Assembly (NCBI RefSeq): GCF_000427295.1
Contig: NZ_ATNM01000105.1
Coordinates: 1-60,796 of the forward strand
From: Cyclobacterium qasimii M12-11B
GTDB taxonomy: Bacteria; Bacteroidota; Bacteroidia; Cytophagales; Cyclobacteriaceae
DNA length: 60,796 nucleotides
Direction of reading: 5' to 3'
Numbering within the stretch: position 1 is the first letter of the stretch; every line of letters begins with the position of its first letter. A model generated the notes under the pieces. That model had not been told where the DNA came from. It was given only the letters and a program-made list of their open reading frames with translations, and ran no database searches. The position numbers were made by a program, and so were the translations under genes. Positions 10,501 through 20,978 of the stretch are shown piece after piece.

Positions 10501-11843
10501 TCAGGCGTTAAAAATCAATTTGAAAACGGTGCCTACACCTACACTAGACTTTACTTGCAAGTTACCCTTGTGGCGCCGCATGATTTGTTTGGACAAGCTC
10601 AACCCAATGCCCGAGCCTTTTTGTTTGGTGGTGAAAAAAGGTATGAAAATTTTGTTAAGGGCTTCTTCTTCTATTCCTTTACCCGTATCTGCTACCTCTA
10701 AAATGATCTTACCATTGTCATCTATATAAGCCCGGAGGTTAATTTCCTTTTTCTCGGTTTCTTCCATCGCATGGATGGCATTTTGAGTCAGGTTTATAAG
10801 CACCTGTTCGATTAATGCGCAATCAGCAAATAGCAACAGGTCTTTGGGTAGAATTTCTTTGCTGATTTTGATGGCTTTTTCTTCACATTGATTTTGGAAC
10901 AGTATTTCTAGTCTATCAAAAAGCTCCTCTATATTGATTGCAGTGAATTTTGGATTTGGAATGTGGGCAAGACTTCTAAAATCGCTAACAAAATTGATCA
11001 GTCCTTCGCTTCTTTTTTCTATTGTGGAGATACCCATTTGATAATCCTGTAGATCTTCTTGTTCTACGGAACCTTTGTTTTTTATCTTACTTTTCAGGTC
11101 AGAGTTAATGGTTGCTGCCAATGATGAAATAGGAGCAATCGAATTCATTATTTCATGTGTAAGCACCCGAATGAGGTTTTGCCAAGCCTCCATTTCTTTT
11201 CTTCAAGTTCACTTTGAATGTTTTGTAAGGATACCAATTTGAACTTCACATCCCTTAGCACCAATTCAATCGCATAAACAGACAGTTGCATGATGCCATC
11301 CGGATGGGCAATTTTGATAAGTTCGCTTCCGCCGGTTCTCAGCTGGTCAATGGCCTGGTACAATTCCTTATTGATTCCTGATATCTCCTGAATATGGGTC
11401 AATTTGTCAATGTTCAGCATTCTTTTGGCAGCGGTATTTAAAATCTGTACACTACCGTCCGCCTCAAAGGTGATAAGGCCTATACTTAGGTGCTGAAATA
11501 CGGTGCGGAAATATTGAAAATTCGCCTCTTTCTCCAACTGGTCTTCTTTGAGTTTAGCCAGAATGGCGTTGAACTCAATATGAAGGTCATCAGTTTCGGT
11601 CCCATCAAACTTCACAGGATATACGGTAGCATAATTGTTCTGCTTGATGTTATCGAGGAATTGCCTGACTTTTTTGAAGCTGCTTTCTGCGTACCTGATC
11701 AAAAGAATCAATTGTACAAAAGTGACAATGAAAAACAAAGAAATGGCAAACGCTCCTGCATCATTGGTGATAATGTATCCCAGAAAAAATAGACTCAATG
11801 CAAGGACAAAGACCCTGCCCATTAATCCGATTTTATAATCCAT
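10501..11843 (-). CDS. Membrane sensor histidine kinase (PAS + HisKA/HATPase), frameshifted
   Basis: Two adjacent frames make one kinase of ~447 aa. The N-part has two membrane helices (residues ~8-50), a HAMP-like linker and a PAS-like segment (LSIGLITFEADGS...NTAAKRMLNI). The C-part has the phospho-acceptor H-box VLTHEIMNSIAP, N-box NLTQNAIHAM, G-boxes DTGKGIEEE and GSGIGLSLSKQIM. The break lies in the T-run 11197-11200; one extra A on the coding strand restores ELEEKEMEAWQNL. The ATG at 11843 overlaps the regulator stop by 11 bp, so kinase and NtrC-type regulator are translationally coupled and form a cognate pair. The stimulus is unknown. Very little periplasmic sequence lies between the helices, suggesting a membrane or intracellular signal. 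Confidence 0.87.
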
Positions 11844-13211
11844 ATTTTTCCAACCTTCTATAGAGCGAAGCCCTGGTCAATCCCAATTCTTTTGCAGCTT
11901 TGGAAATATTGCCACCATTTTTATCGATCGCCTTTTGAATCATGTTTTTCTCCACTTCATCAAGGTTCAAAGAATTTGTATTTATTTTATCATTGGCAGG
12001 CTTTGCCGAAAGAAAAAGAAATCTCTGCTGTCCAATTCTTCTCCTTCAGCCATTATTATGGCCCTTTCTATGGCATGTTGCAGTTCTCTGATATTTCCTG
12101 GCCAACTGTACCTTTGTAATAATTGGTGGGCACTGTGTTTTAAACCTTTGAATTGTTTTCTGTATTTAGTGGCATAGACCTTAAGAAAATGATCTGCCAA
12201 GGTAGGTATGTCATCCTGTCTGTCCCTTAGAGGAGGCAGGAATATTTCAACAGTGTTGATTCTATACAACAGATCCTGACGGAAGGTGCTTTCCAAAATC
12301 ATGTTGTGAATGGGCATATTAGTGGCACAAATCAACCGGATGTCTATGGCCAAAGATTTATTGCTTCCAATCCTGGTGACCTCTCTTTTTTGGAGGGCGG
12401 TGAGTAATTTTGATTGGAGGGGCATGCTTAGGTTTCCTATTTCATCAAGAAAAAGGGTGCCGTTGTCTGCTACTTCAAACCTTCCTGCCCGGTCTTCTTT
12501 TGCATCCGTATAGGCTCCTTTTTTGTGGCCAAAAAGCTCGCTTTCAAACAGGCTTTCTGTAATAGCCCCCATGTCTACCCCCACAAAAATCTCATCATTT
12601 CGCTCTGATTGGTCATGAATAGCTCTTGCAATTAGTTCCTTTCCGGTTCCATTTTCTCCCAATATCAACACGTTGGCATCGGTCTTTGCTACTTTCTCGA
12701 TAATGGAGAAAACATTCTTCATAGCAGCACTATGGCCGATGATTTCCGAAAACGGTTTTTTCATATCTGCCTGCAGTTGCTTCTGCCGACTGGATAGTTT
12801 GTCCACCTGGTTGTAGCTTTCTTTAAGCTTAATGGCTGCGGACAAGGTGGCCAGTAATTTTTCGTTTTGCCAGGGCTTAAGGATGAAATCTGTAGCCCCT
12901 TCTTTAAGGGCCTGCACGGCCATTTCCACATCGCCAAATGCGGTGATGAGTATGACCACTGCCTTAGGATCCATTTCCTTGATTTTTCTGAGCCAGTGAA
13001 ACCCTTCCTTACCGGAAGTGGTGTCTTCAGTAAAGTTCATATCCAGAAGGATGACATCGTAATTGTTGTTGTTGATCAAAAAGGGGATCCTTCTTGGATC
13101 CTTTTCGATGAACACTTCTTTTGCATGTTTTTTCAATAGCATTTTGGCCGCAAAAAGTAAGTCCTCATTGTCATCTACAATCAATATTTTGCCTAAATAT
13201 TTCTCCTCCAT
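11833..13211 (-). CDS. Sigma-54-dependent response regulator (NtrC family), frameshifted before its HTH
   Basis: Order: receiver domain (DDN at 13-15, phospho-acceptor D57, KPW near 109), AAA+ sigma-54 activator domain (GENGTGKE Walker A, LFLDEIGNL Walker B, RYSWPGNIREL) and a Fis-type HTH. The uninterrupted frame stops at 11982 before the HTH. One base restored in the A-run 12013-12017 extends it through NISKAAKELGLTRASLYRRL to the stop at 11835-11833, about 459 residues. The sigma-54 contact loop reads GAYTDA rather than the textbook GAFTGA, a variant I believe is frequent in Bacteroidota. It is coupled to the sensor kinase by an 11-bp overlap. Target genes are not evident from the window. 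Confidence 0.88.
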
Positions 13212-13379
13212 TGTTTTTTGGTTTACTACTGCTGAAATTATGCCAACCTTTTATACCTCAATTTAGCAATATTTGCACGTTATGGCCAAAATTAATGTTC
13301 GAAAGTGAACATTTTCTTTTCGATTTTGAACACTAAGGTAATCGATCACGCATATTTTTTAATCCCCTGAAATTTCTGT

Positions 13380-13387
13380 TACCTTTG
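13380..13387 (+). promoter_or_regulatory. Possible -7 box of a Bacteroidota promoter for the FKBP gene
   Basis: TACCTTTG matches the Bacteroidota -7 consensus TAnnTTTG exactly and lies 27 bp upstream of the ATG at 13415. No good -33 TTTG is seen at the expected spacing; the region is a T-run. A likely but unproven promoter. Confidence 0.4.
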
Positions 13388-13414
13388 TTCATCAAACAAA
13401 AAAAGAAACAAACT

Positions 13415-13843
13415 ATGTCTGTAGCAACTAAAGGAAATACCGTAAAGGTACACTACACAGGAAAACTTAACGACGGAACTATATTCGATTCTTCTCAAGA
13501 TAGAGAACCTCTTGAGTTCGTATTGGGAGATGGTAAAATGATAAAAGGATTTGATGTTGCCGTAGAAGGCATGACTGTAGGAGATGATATCAGTGTAACA
13601 ATTCCCACTGAAGAAGCTTATGGTCCAAAAAGAGAAGACATGATGTTGGATGTTCCTATTGATCAGGTTCCAGAAGACATTAAGCCTGAAGTAGGTATGG
13701 ATTTATCTATCCAAAACCAACAAGGTCAGCCTACCCCAGTAAAGGTGGTACATATTGACGAAACAAAAATCACATTGGATGCCAATCACCCACTAGCTGG
13801 ACAAGATTTGGTATTTGATATTAAACTTGTTGAAGTAGTTTAA
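13415..13843 (+). CDS. FKBP-type peptidyl-prolyl cis-trans isomerase, SlyD-like
   Basis: A 142-aa cytoplasmic protein folding factor. The FKBP domain is split by an insert-in-flap chaperone domain as in SlyD: KVHYTGKLNDGTIFDSS, then PLEFVLGDGKMIKGFDVAVEGM, the IF segment EEAYGPKREDMMLDVPIDQVP, and finally HPLAGQDLVFDIKLVEV. The His- and Cys-rich metal-binding tail of E. coli SlyD is absent. I chose ATG 13415; the upstream alternative at 13385 would add a lysine-rich leader (MFIKQKKKQT). It is divergent from the response regulator gene and is followed by a strong terminator. Confidence 0.93.
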   Translation: MSVATKGNTVKVHYTGKLNDGTIFDSSQDREPLEFVLGDGKMIKGFDVAVEGMTVGDDISVTIPTEEAYGPKREDMMLDVPIDQVPEDIKPEVGMDLSIQNQQGQPTPVKVVHIDETKITLDANHPLAGQDLVFDIKLVEVV

Positions 13844-13864
13844 TTTGCTTCTCAATTTTAGAAT

Positions 13865-13898
13865 AAAAAAGGACTTGTTAATCAAGTCCTTTTTTTAT
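13865..13898. terminator. Bidirectional rho-independent terminator
   Basis: AAAAAAGGACTTG-TTAAT-CAAGTCCTTTTTTT is a near-perfect hairpin with an A-tract before and a T-tract after it. It serves the FKBP gene on the plus strand and the convergent small exported protein on the minus strand, whose stop codon it overlaps. Confidence 0.9.
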
Positions 13899-14329
13899 TC
13901 CTCCAAACTGGCTTCTTTTTCAAGCGTGCCATGCGGATTGGCGTAAATGCTTTTGGTCTTGTTGTATTTGGCATTGCCGACTTCAACCACGAAAATTTTG
14001 CTATTGAGGTGGGTGAAATCATAATTTTTTTGTAGGCCACCATCAGGCAAAAGTTGGTCTTGAAGGATCAGATTGCCTAAAATGTCAAATATTTTCACGT
14101 TTGTTAACTGGGCATTTGGTTTGTCCAGAATTAGCTTGAATTTTTTGTTACCAACAGATTTTAAATCAAAATTTATGGCAGGAGTGTTCAATTCCTTAGG
14201 GAATGAAATCTCGGTCTCAAAGGACCTGCTAACACTCTGGGCCTCTGCAGAAAATTTTCCGGAATAGAAAAAGATTAAAAAAAGGAGTACAGATAGGGTT
14301 ATTGTAACGGTATATTTTTCTTCATTCAT
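13895..14329 (-). CDS. Small exported protein resembling a stand-alone T9SS type A sorting domain
   Basis: A 144-aa protein with an N-terminal hydrophobic signal sequence (residues ~8-30, ending SAEAQ). The rest looks like a single beta-sandwich with the T9SS type A C-terminal domain pattern: KLILDKP, VKIFDILGNLILQD, then NSKIFVVEVGNAKYNKTKSIYA. The final ~12 residues run on past the usual end of such domains. No catalytic domain precedes it, so it is a free-standing sorting-domain-like protein. Such short proteins occur in Cytophagales with no known role. It converges on the FKBP gene and shares its terminator. Confidence 0.7.
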   Translation of the reverse strand: MNEEKYTVTITLSVLLFLIFFYSGKFSAEAQSVSRSFETEISFPKELNTPAINFDLKSVGNKKFKLILDKPNAQLTNVKIFDILGNLILQDQLLPDGGLQKNYDFTHLNSKIFVVEVGNAKYNKTKSIYANPHGTLEKEASLEE

Positions 14330-14481
14330 TAATGTGCAAATAGCAAAGATCGATCCGAATAATTTTAAAAATTCAACTTTAATTAATATAATTTAACAAA
14401 ATTATAATTAATAAGGGGAATAATGGCCATAAAGCAATAAATATTATTTTGTTTTATGTAAGTGGTATGATTTGAGTTGTA

Positions 14482-15321
14482 TTAAAAATCTTTTGGACGC
14501 TCAAATACCACAACGCCTTTTTCATTGGCTAAAATGAGTTGTTGATAGGATAATGCTAGGCGATCTGGAGATTTAGCCATAGGTAGGGCAATAGTTTTAG
14601 AGACTTTTGTTAGATAGTTTGTTTGCACCAGTTGGTCTTTTTCTATGGAATAGATAAAATCTCCATCAATTAAAGCGCTATAATCGGTCAATAAAGGGAT
14701 TTTCTCTAAAAAATTAGCCTGATTATCAAATATATATATTCCTTCACCTGCTACCTGAAGGAATAATAAATTATACCTCTCAATTAATAAGATTATTTCC
14801 AGGTCATTTTTCTGAATTATGGTATTAATGGCTTGCGCTTGTAGAAGCTCATTGTTGCTGAGGTTGATTTTTTTAAGATTGAGATCTGATTCGTCATAAA
14901 CCCAAAGGCTGTTGTTGTTCCCCAGACTAGCCTGGCTTACCCATCCTAAAACACCTGTTTCATCAATAGATTTGTTGATGATGGGATTTAAAAATCGATC
15001 AAGAATTTCAAAACGCTGCAAGGATGCGCTGAAAAGAAATATATTAACCGTTTTGAAAGCATCCAAATGAGTTACTGGAGCACTTAAGGAGGTTGCCAAT
15101 TGATTGATTGATTCTCCTTTTGCATTGAATTGAAAAAGGTATCCTTGCTTATCCGTTATATAAACATTTCCCTTACCATCAGTTGATACTTTATCAATGC
15201 CGGGTATTTTGGCCTCCCATAGCTTGACAAAGTCTTCTTCTTGCCCAAAGGCTAAGGGAACAAACGCAAAGGCCAAAAACCATGTTAAAATCGTTTTAAT
15301 TAGCTTTGATCGCATAGCCAT
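14482..15321 (-). CDS. Exported beta-propeller-like protein of unknown function
   Basis: A 279-aa protein with signal peptide (KTILTWFLAFAFVPLAFGQ, cleavage near 26). Repeated segments such as VSTDGKGNVYITDKQGYLFQFN and NNNSLWVYDESDLNLKKI resemble NHL/PQQ-type propeller strands, so a periplasmic or surface propeller is likely. No enzyme motif is seen. Its start overlaps the end of lpxH by 26 bp, indicating a two-gene operon, an arrangement I believe recurs in Cyclobacteriaceae. Residue 3 (MRSKLIK) is an equally good start. Confidence 0.75.
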   Translation of the reverse strand: MAMRSKLIKTILTWFLAFAFVPLAFGQEEDFVKLWEAKIPGIDKVSTDGKGNVYITDKQGYLFQFNAKGESINQLATSLSAPVTHLDAFKTVNIFLFSASLQRFEILDRFLNPIINKSIDETGVLGWVSQASLGNNNSLWVYDESDLNLKKINLSNNELLQAQAINTIIQKNDLEIILLIERYNLLFLQVAGEGIYIFDNQANFLEKIPLLTDYSALIDGDFIYSIEKDQLVQTNYLTKVSKTIALPMAKSPDRLALSYQQLILANEKGVVVFERPKDF

Positions 15322-16082
15322 TGTATTGCTTAAGTTGAAAGCTTACCCCATCAAATTCCCCATAATAACACTGATTAACCCATTCTCCAAGGTTAAAATA
15401 AACAGAGGAGGAGTTGATTGGCAAGTTTAAGGGTAAATGCCTGTGGCCAAACACATAATAGTCAAAGTGTATTTTGCTTTCTATCTCTTTGCTGTATTGA
15501 AATAACCATTCGTGTTCTTGCCCTTTAAACTCATCTTCTTTTTTCAACTCATTGGTTAATCGGCTATCTTTTGACCAGGCTTGCGCTATGGCTATTCCAA
15601 TATCGGGGTGGAGCCATTTAAACATCCATTTGCATGCACTGCTTGTAAAAAACTTTTTGAGAAGTTTGTACTTATTATCACCAGGACCAAGCCCATCTCC
15701 ATGACCAACCAAAAATCGCTTTTGGTTTATCTGTATTTCTTGTGGATGGTGAAAAACAGGTATTCCTAATTCCTCAGAGAAGTAATCTTTCATCCATAAA
15801 TCGTGGTTGCCTGTGAAGAAAAACAAGGGAATGCCTTTGGTCCTCATCATTGTAATTTTGGCAAAGAATCGAAAAAATCCTTTTGGAATGACTTTTTCAT
15901 ATTCAAACCAAAAATCAAATATGTCACCAACGAAAAAGACCGCTGCAGCATCGGCCTCTATTTCACCTAACCACTTCACTATTTTTTCTTCTCTTTTTCT
16001 ACTGGACTGGTCATCAGGTGTTCCCAAATGAAAATCAGAAACAAAATAGACCTTCTGAGATGGATTTAGAGAGATTTTTCAT
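15296..16082 (-). CDS. lpxH: UDP-2,3-diacylglucosamine diphosphatase (lipid A synthesis), N-terminal frame break
   Basis: Hydrolyses UDP-2,3-diacylglucosamine to lipid X at the inner membrane. Metal motifs: SDFHLG (upstream of 16027), VGDIFDFW, FTGNHDLW, VGHGDGLG and FGHRHLPL, in the canonical LpxH order. The frame encoding VYFVSDFHLGTP has no start codon before an upstream in-frame TGA. ATGs at 16082 (MKNLSKSISE) or 16121 open a neighbouring frame that meets it at about 16051-16058, so one extra base (or two missing) there is likely. Length after correction (~262 aa) fits Bacteroidota LpxH. It is co-transcribed with the propeller protein downstream. Confidence 0.87.
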
Positions 16083-16197
16083 TTTATTATCAAGGTTGGT
16101 CGCACTTTGATTTGAAGACATGGCTATTTAAGGATCGGTTTTTCGTAATAAAATTACAGCTTACAAATAACTATTACTAACAATTGCTAAAGCAAAA

Positions 16198-16219
16198 AAA
16201 GGAGGGTTTCCCCTCCTTT
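16198..16219 (-). terminator. Rho-independent terminator of the rsfS-ftsH unit
   Basis: The hairpin AAAGGAGGgtttccCCTCCTTT lies 30 bp past the ftsH stop and is followed on the minus strand by seven Ts. Confidence 0.85.
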
Positions 16220-16248
16220 AAATATGTTTCGTATAAAGACTTTAAGAT

Positions 16249-18285
16249 TTAATCTTTATTCTCTATAACATCTTCTTTTTTATCATCTGATTCAGGAGTT
16301 TCTTCCTTAACCTCAATTAGGGCAGTTTCCTCTTCTTTTACCTTGGTGAATTTTTCGTAGGTTGTTTCTTTATCAAAAGGTCTTTTACCTATCAGTTTTT
16401 CTAAATCTGCCTGAAACAAAATCTCTTTTTCTAAGAGTTCCTTGGCTATTTTTACCAATTCATCCTTCTTATCCTTCAAAAGGTCAAGTGTCTTGGTGTA
16501 GGCAAACTCGATCAACTTACGTACTTCTTCATCTATGGTCTGCGCCGTATTTTCAGAGTAAGGTTTGTCAAATTTATAGTCATTGGATTTACTGTCGTAA
16601 AAGGACACATTACCAATTTTGTCATTCATTCCATACACAGATACGATAGAGTAGGCCATTTTAGTGATTCTTTCCAGGTCACTCAATGCACCTGTAGAGA
16701 TTTTACCAAAGATGATTTGCTCTGCAGCTCTTCCTCCTAATGCCATGCACATCTCATCTATAAGTTGTTCAGTTTGGTAAAGGAATTGTTCTTTCGGTAG
16801 GTACTGGGCATATCCCAAAGCAGCTATTCCTCTAGGTACAATACTTACTTTAACCAATGGATCGGCATGTTCTAAGAACCAACCAGCAACAGCATGTCCT
16901 GCTTCATGATAAGCAACGATTTTCTTCTCTTCAGGAGAAATGATCTTGTTTTTCTTCTCAAGACCTCCAATTACTCTGTCTACAGCATCTTGGAAATCCT
17001 GCATGTCTACAGCACTCTTATTGCGTCTGGCAGCTATCAATGCTGCTTCGTTACACACGTTAGCGATCTCAGCACCTGCGAAGCCAGGGGTTTGAGCAGC
17101 TAGTTTTTTAGGCTCAATGTCATCAGCAGTTTTTATAGGTTCCAAGTGAACTTTAAAGATTGCTTCCCGACCTACCATATCTGGTTTGTCTATACTTATC
17201 TGGCGATCAAATCTACCGGCTCTAAGAAGAGCACTGTCCAGAACGTCAGGACGGTTGGTTGCAGCAAGTACAATTACTCCTGAATCTGTTCCAAACCCAT
17301 CCATTTCTACTAATAGAGAGTTAAGGGTGTTTTCACGCTCATCATTGGATCCTGGCATTTGGCCTTTACCTCTTGAACGTCCTATTGCATCTATTTCATC
17401 AATGAAAATGATACAAGGTGCTTTTTCTTTGGCTTGTTTGAAAAGATCACGAACCCTTGCAGCACCTACTCCGACAAACATTTCAACGAAATCAGAACCT
17501 GAGAGGGTAAAGAACGGTACACCCGCTTCTCCAGCAACAGCTTTGGCCAATAAAGTTTTACCCGTACCAGGAGGGCCTATTAATAAAGCGCCTTTTGGTA
17601 TCTTACCACCTAGTTTGGTGAATTTATCTGGTGTCTTAAGGAATTCAACGATTTCTTCTACCTCTTCTTTAGCTTCGTCCAATCCAGCAACATTGTCAAA
17701 AGTAATTTTAACCTTGTTCTCAGCATCAAATAACTGCGCTTTGGATTTGCCAACATTGAAAATCTGTCCACCAGGCCCACTTGGTCCGGACATTCTACGC
17801 ATCATCATCCAGAACAGGAAGAATATTAGAATAAGGAATCCAAAGCTTGAAATCCAATTGCCCCAACTTTCTTCTTCTTTTGCAGAATAACCAATTCTTT
17901 CACCTTCCGGTAATTTCTCTTCCAGTTGTGTGTAATTCTCTATGAAGTTATCAACGGAAGCAATTTTAATTTTATACTGTGGTCCTGTAGGATTTGAAAA
18001 CCTATTTTGTCCTTCAAGCTCGTCTTTATACCTCTGGTTTTCGAGTGCCTCATCTTTGAGCGTTACCTCTACATAGTTTTGGTTAAATATGACGGTTACT
18101 TTTTTAACATCGTTACTTAAAACCATGTCCTCAAAACGCTTCATTGTAATTTCAACCGTGGCAGTGTTTTGATTAAACCAAGTAACGCCAATTAGGACGA
18201 TAACCGCAGTAATAATCAAATAAAGCTGAAAATTGGGCTTTTGGGGAGGTTTTGGAACAAATTTTTTAGATTTATTATTACTCAT
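16249..18285 (-). CDS. ftsH: ATP-dependent zinc metalloprotease FtsH
   Basis: A membrane-anchored AAA+ protease that degrades unassembled membrane proteins and regulatory substrates. In order: membrane helix (~19-38), periplasmic FtsH_ext domain, second helix (~146-162), AAA+ module with Walker A GPPGTGKT (237-244), IDEID (295-299), second region of homology TNRPDVLD and arginine-finger RAGRFDR, then the peptidase with zinc motif HEAGH (460-464). Length 678 aa is normal. The acidic Glu/Lys-rich tail after ~640 is low complexity. It lies 67 bp downstream of rsfS on the same strand, a conserved Bacteroidota arrangement. Confidence 0.98.
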   Translation of the reverse strand: MSNNKSKKFVPKPPQKPNFQLYLIITAVIVLIGVTWFNQNTATVEITMKRFEDMVLSNDVKKVTVIFNQNYVEVTLKDEALENQRYKDELEGQNRFSNPTGPQYKIKIASVDNFIENYTQLEEKLPEGERIGYSAKEEESWGNWISSFGFLILIFFLFWMMMRRMSGPSGPGGQIFNVGKSKAQLFDAENKVKITFDNVAGLDEAKEEVEEIVEFLKTPDKFTKLGGKIPKGALLIGPPGTGKTLLAKAVAGEAGVPFFTLSGSDFVEMFVGVGAARVRDLFKQAKEKAPCIIFIDEIDAIGRSRGKGQMPGSNDERENTLNSLLVEMDGFGTDSGVIVLAATNRPDVLDSALLRAGRFDRQISIDKPDMVGREAIFKVHLEPIKTADDIEPKKLAAQTPGFAGAEIANVCNEAALIAARRNKSAVDMQDFQDAVDRVIGGLEKKNKIISPEEKKIVAYHEAGHAVAGWFLEHADPLVKVSIVPRGIAALGYAQYLPKEQFLYQTEQLIDEMCMALGGRAAEQIIFGKISTGALSDLERITKMAYSIVSVYGMNDKIGNVSFYDSKSNDYKFDKPYSENTAQTIDEEVRKLIEFAYTKTLDLLKDKKDELVKIAKELLEKEILFQADLEKLIGKRPFDKETTYEKFTKVKEEETALIEVKEETPESDDKKEDVIENKD

Positions 18286-18352
18286 GTCTATATTTTTAAT
18301 GCTTAAATTTTTTTTAAAACGAATTAGATAAAGGAAAGTTTTTATCTATGAA

Positions 18353-18706
18353 TTATTGAGGATTTATTTTGGTGATTTTGGCATCACCCCAGAGCTCCTC
18401 CAATTGGTAAAATTCCCGCTTATCTTTTAAGAAAACATGAACGACTACATTTACATAGTCTAATAGAACCCATTGGCTGGTGCCTTTTCCTTCACTCATC
18501 CAGGGTTTTTCTTTATTCGTTTTGTAAACTTCTTCTTCAATCGCGCTTGAAATTCCCTCCACCTGCGTGTCGGATGTAGCTGAACAAATCACAAAAAAAT
18601 CAGTCATCGTGCTAAAGATATCTCTTAAGTCCATCATTACGATGTCAGAAGCCTTTTTATCTTCCATTCCTTTTACTATAACTTTGCACAGCTCTTCTGC
18701 CGTCAT
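18353..18706 (-). CDS. rsfS: Ribosome silencing factor RsfS
   Basis: Binds uL14 on the 50S subunit and blocks subunit joining during starvation. The 117-aa size and pattern are diagnostic: DIVMMDLRDIF, DFFVICSATSDTQVEGIS, then GEG..QWVLLDYVNVVVHVF and REFYQLEELWGDAK. It is upstream of ftsH in the same orientation and divergent from birA, which starts about 100 bp away. Confidence 0.96.
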   Translation of the reverse strand: MTAEELCKVIVKGMEDKKASDIVMMDLRDIFSTMTDFFVICSATSDTQVEGISSAIEEEVYKTNKEKPWMSEGKGTSQWVLLDYVNVVVHVFLKDKREFYQLEELWGDAKITKINPQ

Positions 18707-18806
18707 ATGTTTATTTATGGTGTATTTTAAATTTATTTACTTTTTATCCATAACTTGAGATGAAACATTAAATATCCAGATTATGGGATGAAATAACTAA
18801 TTATAG

Positions 18807-19625
18807 ATGCATAAAATCCTTGCCAATACTGTTTTTTTAGGAAAAGAAATAATAAACCTGACAGACTGTCATTCTACTAACGAAGTTGCCCTTTCTATGG
18901 TTCGCTCAGGCTTGGCAAAAGAAGGAACTGTCATCATCACCCCCAAACAAATTAGAGGAAAAGGGCAACGAGGAAGCCTTTGGGAATCACAGCCAGGTTA
19001 TAACTTGACTTTTACAATGGTTTTTTATCCGACATTTTTGTCAGTGGATGAGCAGTTTATGCTTAATATGGCTGTAGCCATTGGCGTCCAAAAAGGGCTG
19101 AATCAATTCATAAAAGGCATAAAAGTAAAGTGGCCCAATGATTTTTATCTCGATGATAAAAAGTTGGGAGGGATGTTAATAGAAAATCGTTTGAAAGGAA
19201 GATTTCTTGAAAGTACCATCGTGGGTGTAGGTATCAACGTCAATCAAATCGACTTCAGTGTAGCAAATGCTATTTCTTTAAAGAGCATTTCTGGGGAGAA
19301 ATTTGATTTAAATGAAGTTTTAAATGAAGTTTTAGAAAAAGTAGAGCAACAATATCTCCACTTAAAAAGTGAATCTTTTAAATCCATAATGGAGAATTAT
19401 CAAAAAGTCCTTTACCTGTTCGGGGAGTGGGCAACTTATGATGATGGAGAGATTTTTAAGGGTAAAATCATTGGAATCGGAAATTACGGGCACTTAGAAA
19501 TGTGTAAACAAAATGGACAGGTTGCACGTTATGAGCTCAAACAAATAAAGCTAATAAAAAAGACTGATTTTCATTTGTGTTTACTTATAACTAAATTTGT
19601 CAAAATTTTCCTAGAAACTATATAA
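18807..19625 (+). CDS. birA: Biotin-[acetyl-CoA-carboxylase] ligase (probably ends at 19567)
   Basis: Attaches biotin to carboxyl-carrier proteins. It is monofunctional, with no N-terminal HTH. Motifs: [20 protein letters not shown] (biotinyl-AMP loop, a variant of GRGRxGRxW), [16 protein letters not shown] and VGVGINVNQ. The core ends at ELKQIKLI. The final 22 residues in the open frame (KKTDFHLC...) are hydrophobic and atypical. Adding one A to the six-A run 19556-19561 gives LIKKD and a TGA at 19565-19567, a more usual end, and would leave room for the ahcY promoter. The 272-aa length is therefore probably ~20 too long. Confidence 0.93.
   Translation: MHKILANTVFLGKEIINLTDCHSTNEVALSMVRSGLAKEGTVIITPKQIRGKGQRGSLWESQPGYNLTFTMVFYPTFLSVDEQFMLNMAVAIGVQKGLNQFIKGIKVKWPNDFYLDDKKLGGMLIENRLKGRFLESTIVGVGINVNQIDFSVANAISLKSISGEKFDLNEVLNEVLEKVEQQYLHLKSESFKSIMENYQKVLYLFGEWATYDDGEIFKGKIIGIGNYGHLEMCKQNGQVARYELKQIKLIKKTDFHLCLLITKFVKIFLETI
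19592..19599 (+). promoter_or_regulatory. Possible -7 box (TAAATTTG) for ahcY
   Basis: TAAATTTG matches TAnnTTTG exactly, 35 bp before the ahcY ATG. A TTTG lies upstream at 19574-19577, but the spacing of 14 is shorter than the usual ~19, so only the -7 element is supported. It falls inside the apparent 3' tail of birA, which fits an earlier birA stop. Confidence 0.4.
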
Positions 19626-19633
19626 TAAAAAAT

Positions 19634-20953
19634 ATGTCAGCGACAAAATCACAGGAATTCGTTCAATATAAGGTGAAGGACCTATCACTTGCAGCTTATG
19701 GACGTAAAGAAATCCGACTTGCAGAAAGTGAAATGCCCGGACTAATGGCACTCAGAGAAGAGTTTGGCAAATCCCAACCATTAAAAGGTGCTAGAATTGC
19801 AGGATGTCTACACATGACGATCCAAACTGCAGTATTGATTGAAACATTGGTCGCTTTAGGGGCTGAAGTTACCTGGTCTTCTTGTAATATCTTTTCTACA
19901 CAGGATCACGCTGCTGCTGCAATTGCTGCCGCTGGTATTAGTGTATATGCTTGGAAAGGACTTTCAGAGAAAGATTTTGATTGGTGTATCGAACAAACGC
20001 TCTTTTTTGGAGAAGACAAAGCACCTTTGAACATGATCTTGGATGACGGTGGTGACTTGACCAATATGGTTTTGGATAAATATCCTGAATTGGTAGGAGA
20101 CATTAAAGGGCTTTCAGAAGAAACAACTACTGGGGTTCATAGACTTTATGAAAGGATGAAAAATGGTACTTTACCGATTCCTGCAATAAACGTTAACGAT
20201 TCTGTTACAAAATCTAAGTTTGATAACAAGTACGGTTGCAAGGAGTCTTTAGTAGATGCTATAAGAAGAGCAACTGATATTATGATGGCAGGTAAAGTAG
20301 CTGCTGTAGCTGGATATGGCGATGTTGGAAAAGGTTCTGCAGCCTCACTTCGTGGCGCTGGAGCCAGGGTGATTGTATCTGAAATTGATCCTATTTGCGC
20401 CCTTCAAGCAGCCATGGATGGTTTTGAAGTAAAGAAAATGATTGATGCTGTTAAAGAAGCAGATATTGTTGTAACTGCAACCGGAAACAAAGACATCATT
20501 TCTGAAGCTCATTTCAGAGCCCTTAAGGACAAAGCCATTGTTTGTAATATTGGTCATTTTGACAATGAGATAGACATGGCATGGCTCAATGGTACTTATG
20601 GAGATACCAAAGATGAGATTAAACCTCAGGTAGATTTATACAATATTGATGGCAATGATATAATTGTCCTTGCTGAAGGAAGGCTTGTAAACTTAGGTTG
20701 TGCTACTGGCCATCCATCGTTTGTAATGTCCAATTCATTTACGAATCAAACCTTGGCACAATTGGAATTGTGGAACAACACAGACCAGTACAAGCCAGGG
20801 GTATATATGCTTCCAAAGCATTTGGATGAAAAGGTTGCTGAATTACACCTTAAAAAATTAGGTGTGGAATTGGATCAGTTATCTGACGATCAGGCTGAGT
20901 ACATTGGTGTGAGCGTTAAAGGTCCATTTAAGCCTGAATATTACAGGTATTAA
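19634..20953 (+). CDS. ahcY: Adenosylhomocysteinase
   Basis: Reversibly hydrolyses S-adenosylhomocysteine to adenosine and homocysteine, closing the activated methyl cycle. At 439 aa it is a full-length, NAD-dependent enzyme. Seen: [16 protein letters not shown] near the N-terminus, [28 protein letters not shown] (substrate-binding Lys/Asp), the NAD-binding loop [10 protein letters not shown], and C-terminal [12 protein letters not shown] strong terminator follows, so transcription ends here. No SAH riboswitch is seen upstream. Confidence 0.98.
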   Translation: MSATKSQEFVQYKVKDLSLAAYGRKEIRLAESEMPGLMALREEFGKSQPLKGARIAGCLHMTIQTAVLIETLVALGAEVTWSSCNIFSTQDHAAAAIAAAGISVYAWKGLSEKDFDWCIEQTLFFGEDKAPLNMILDDGGDLTNMVLDKYPELVGDIKGLSEETTTGVHRLYERMKNGTLPIPAINVNDSVTKSKFDNKYGCKESLVDAIRRATDIMMAGKVAAVAGYGDVGKGSAASLRGAGARVIVSEIDPICALQAAMDGFEVKKMIDAVKEADIVVTATGNKDIISEAHFRALKDKAIVCNIGHFDNEIDMAWLNGTYGDTKDEIKPQVDLYNIDGNDIIVLAEGRLVNLGCATGHPSFVMSNSFTNQTLAQLELWNNTDQYKPGVYMLPKHLDEKVAELHLKKLGVELDQLSDDQAEYIGVSVKGPFKPEYYRY

Positions 20954-20978
20954 TGGTATTCTAACATATTCATATGGA

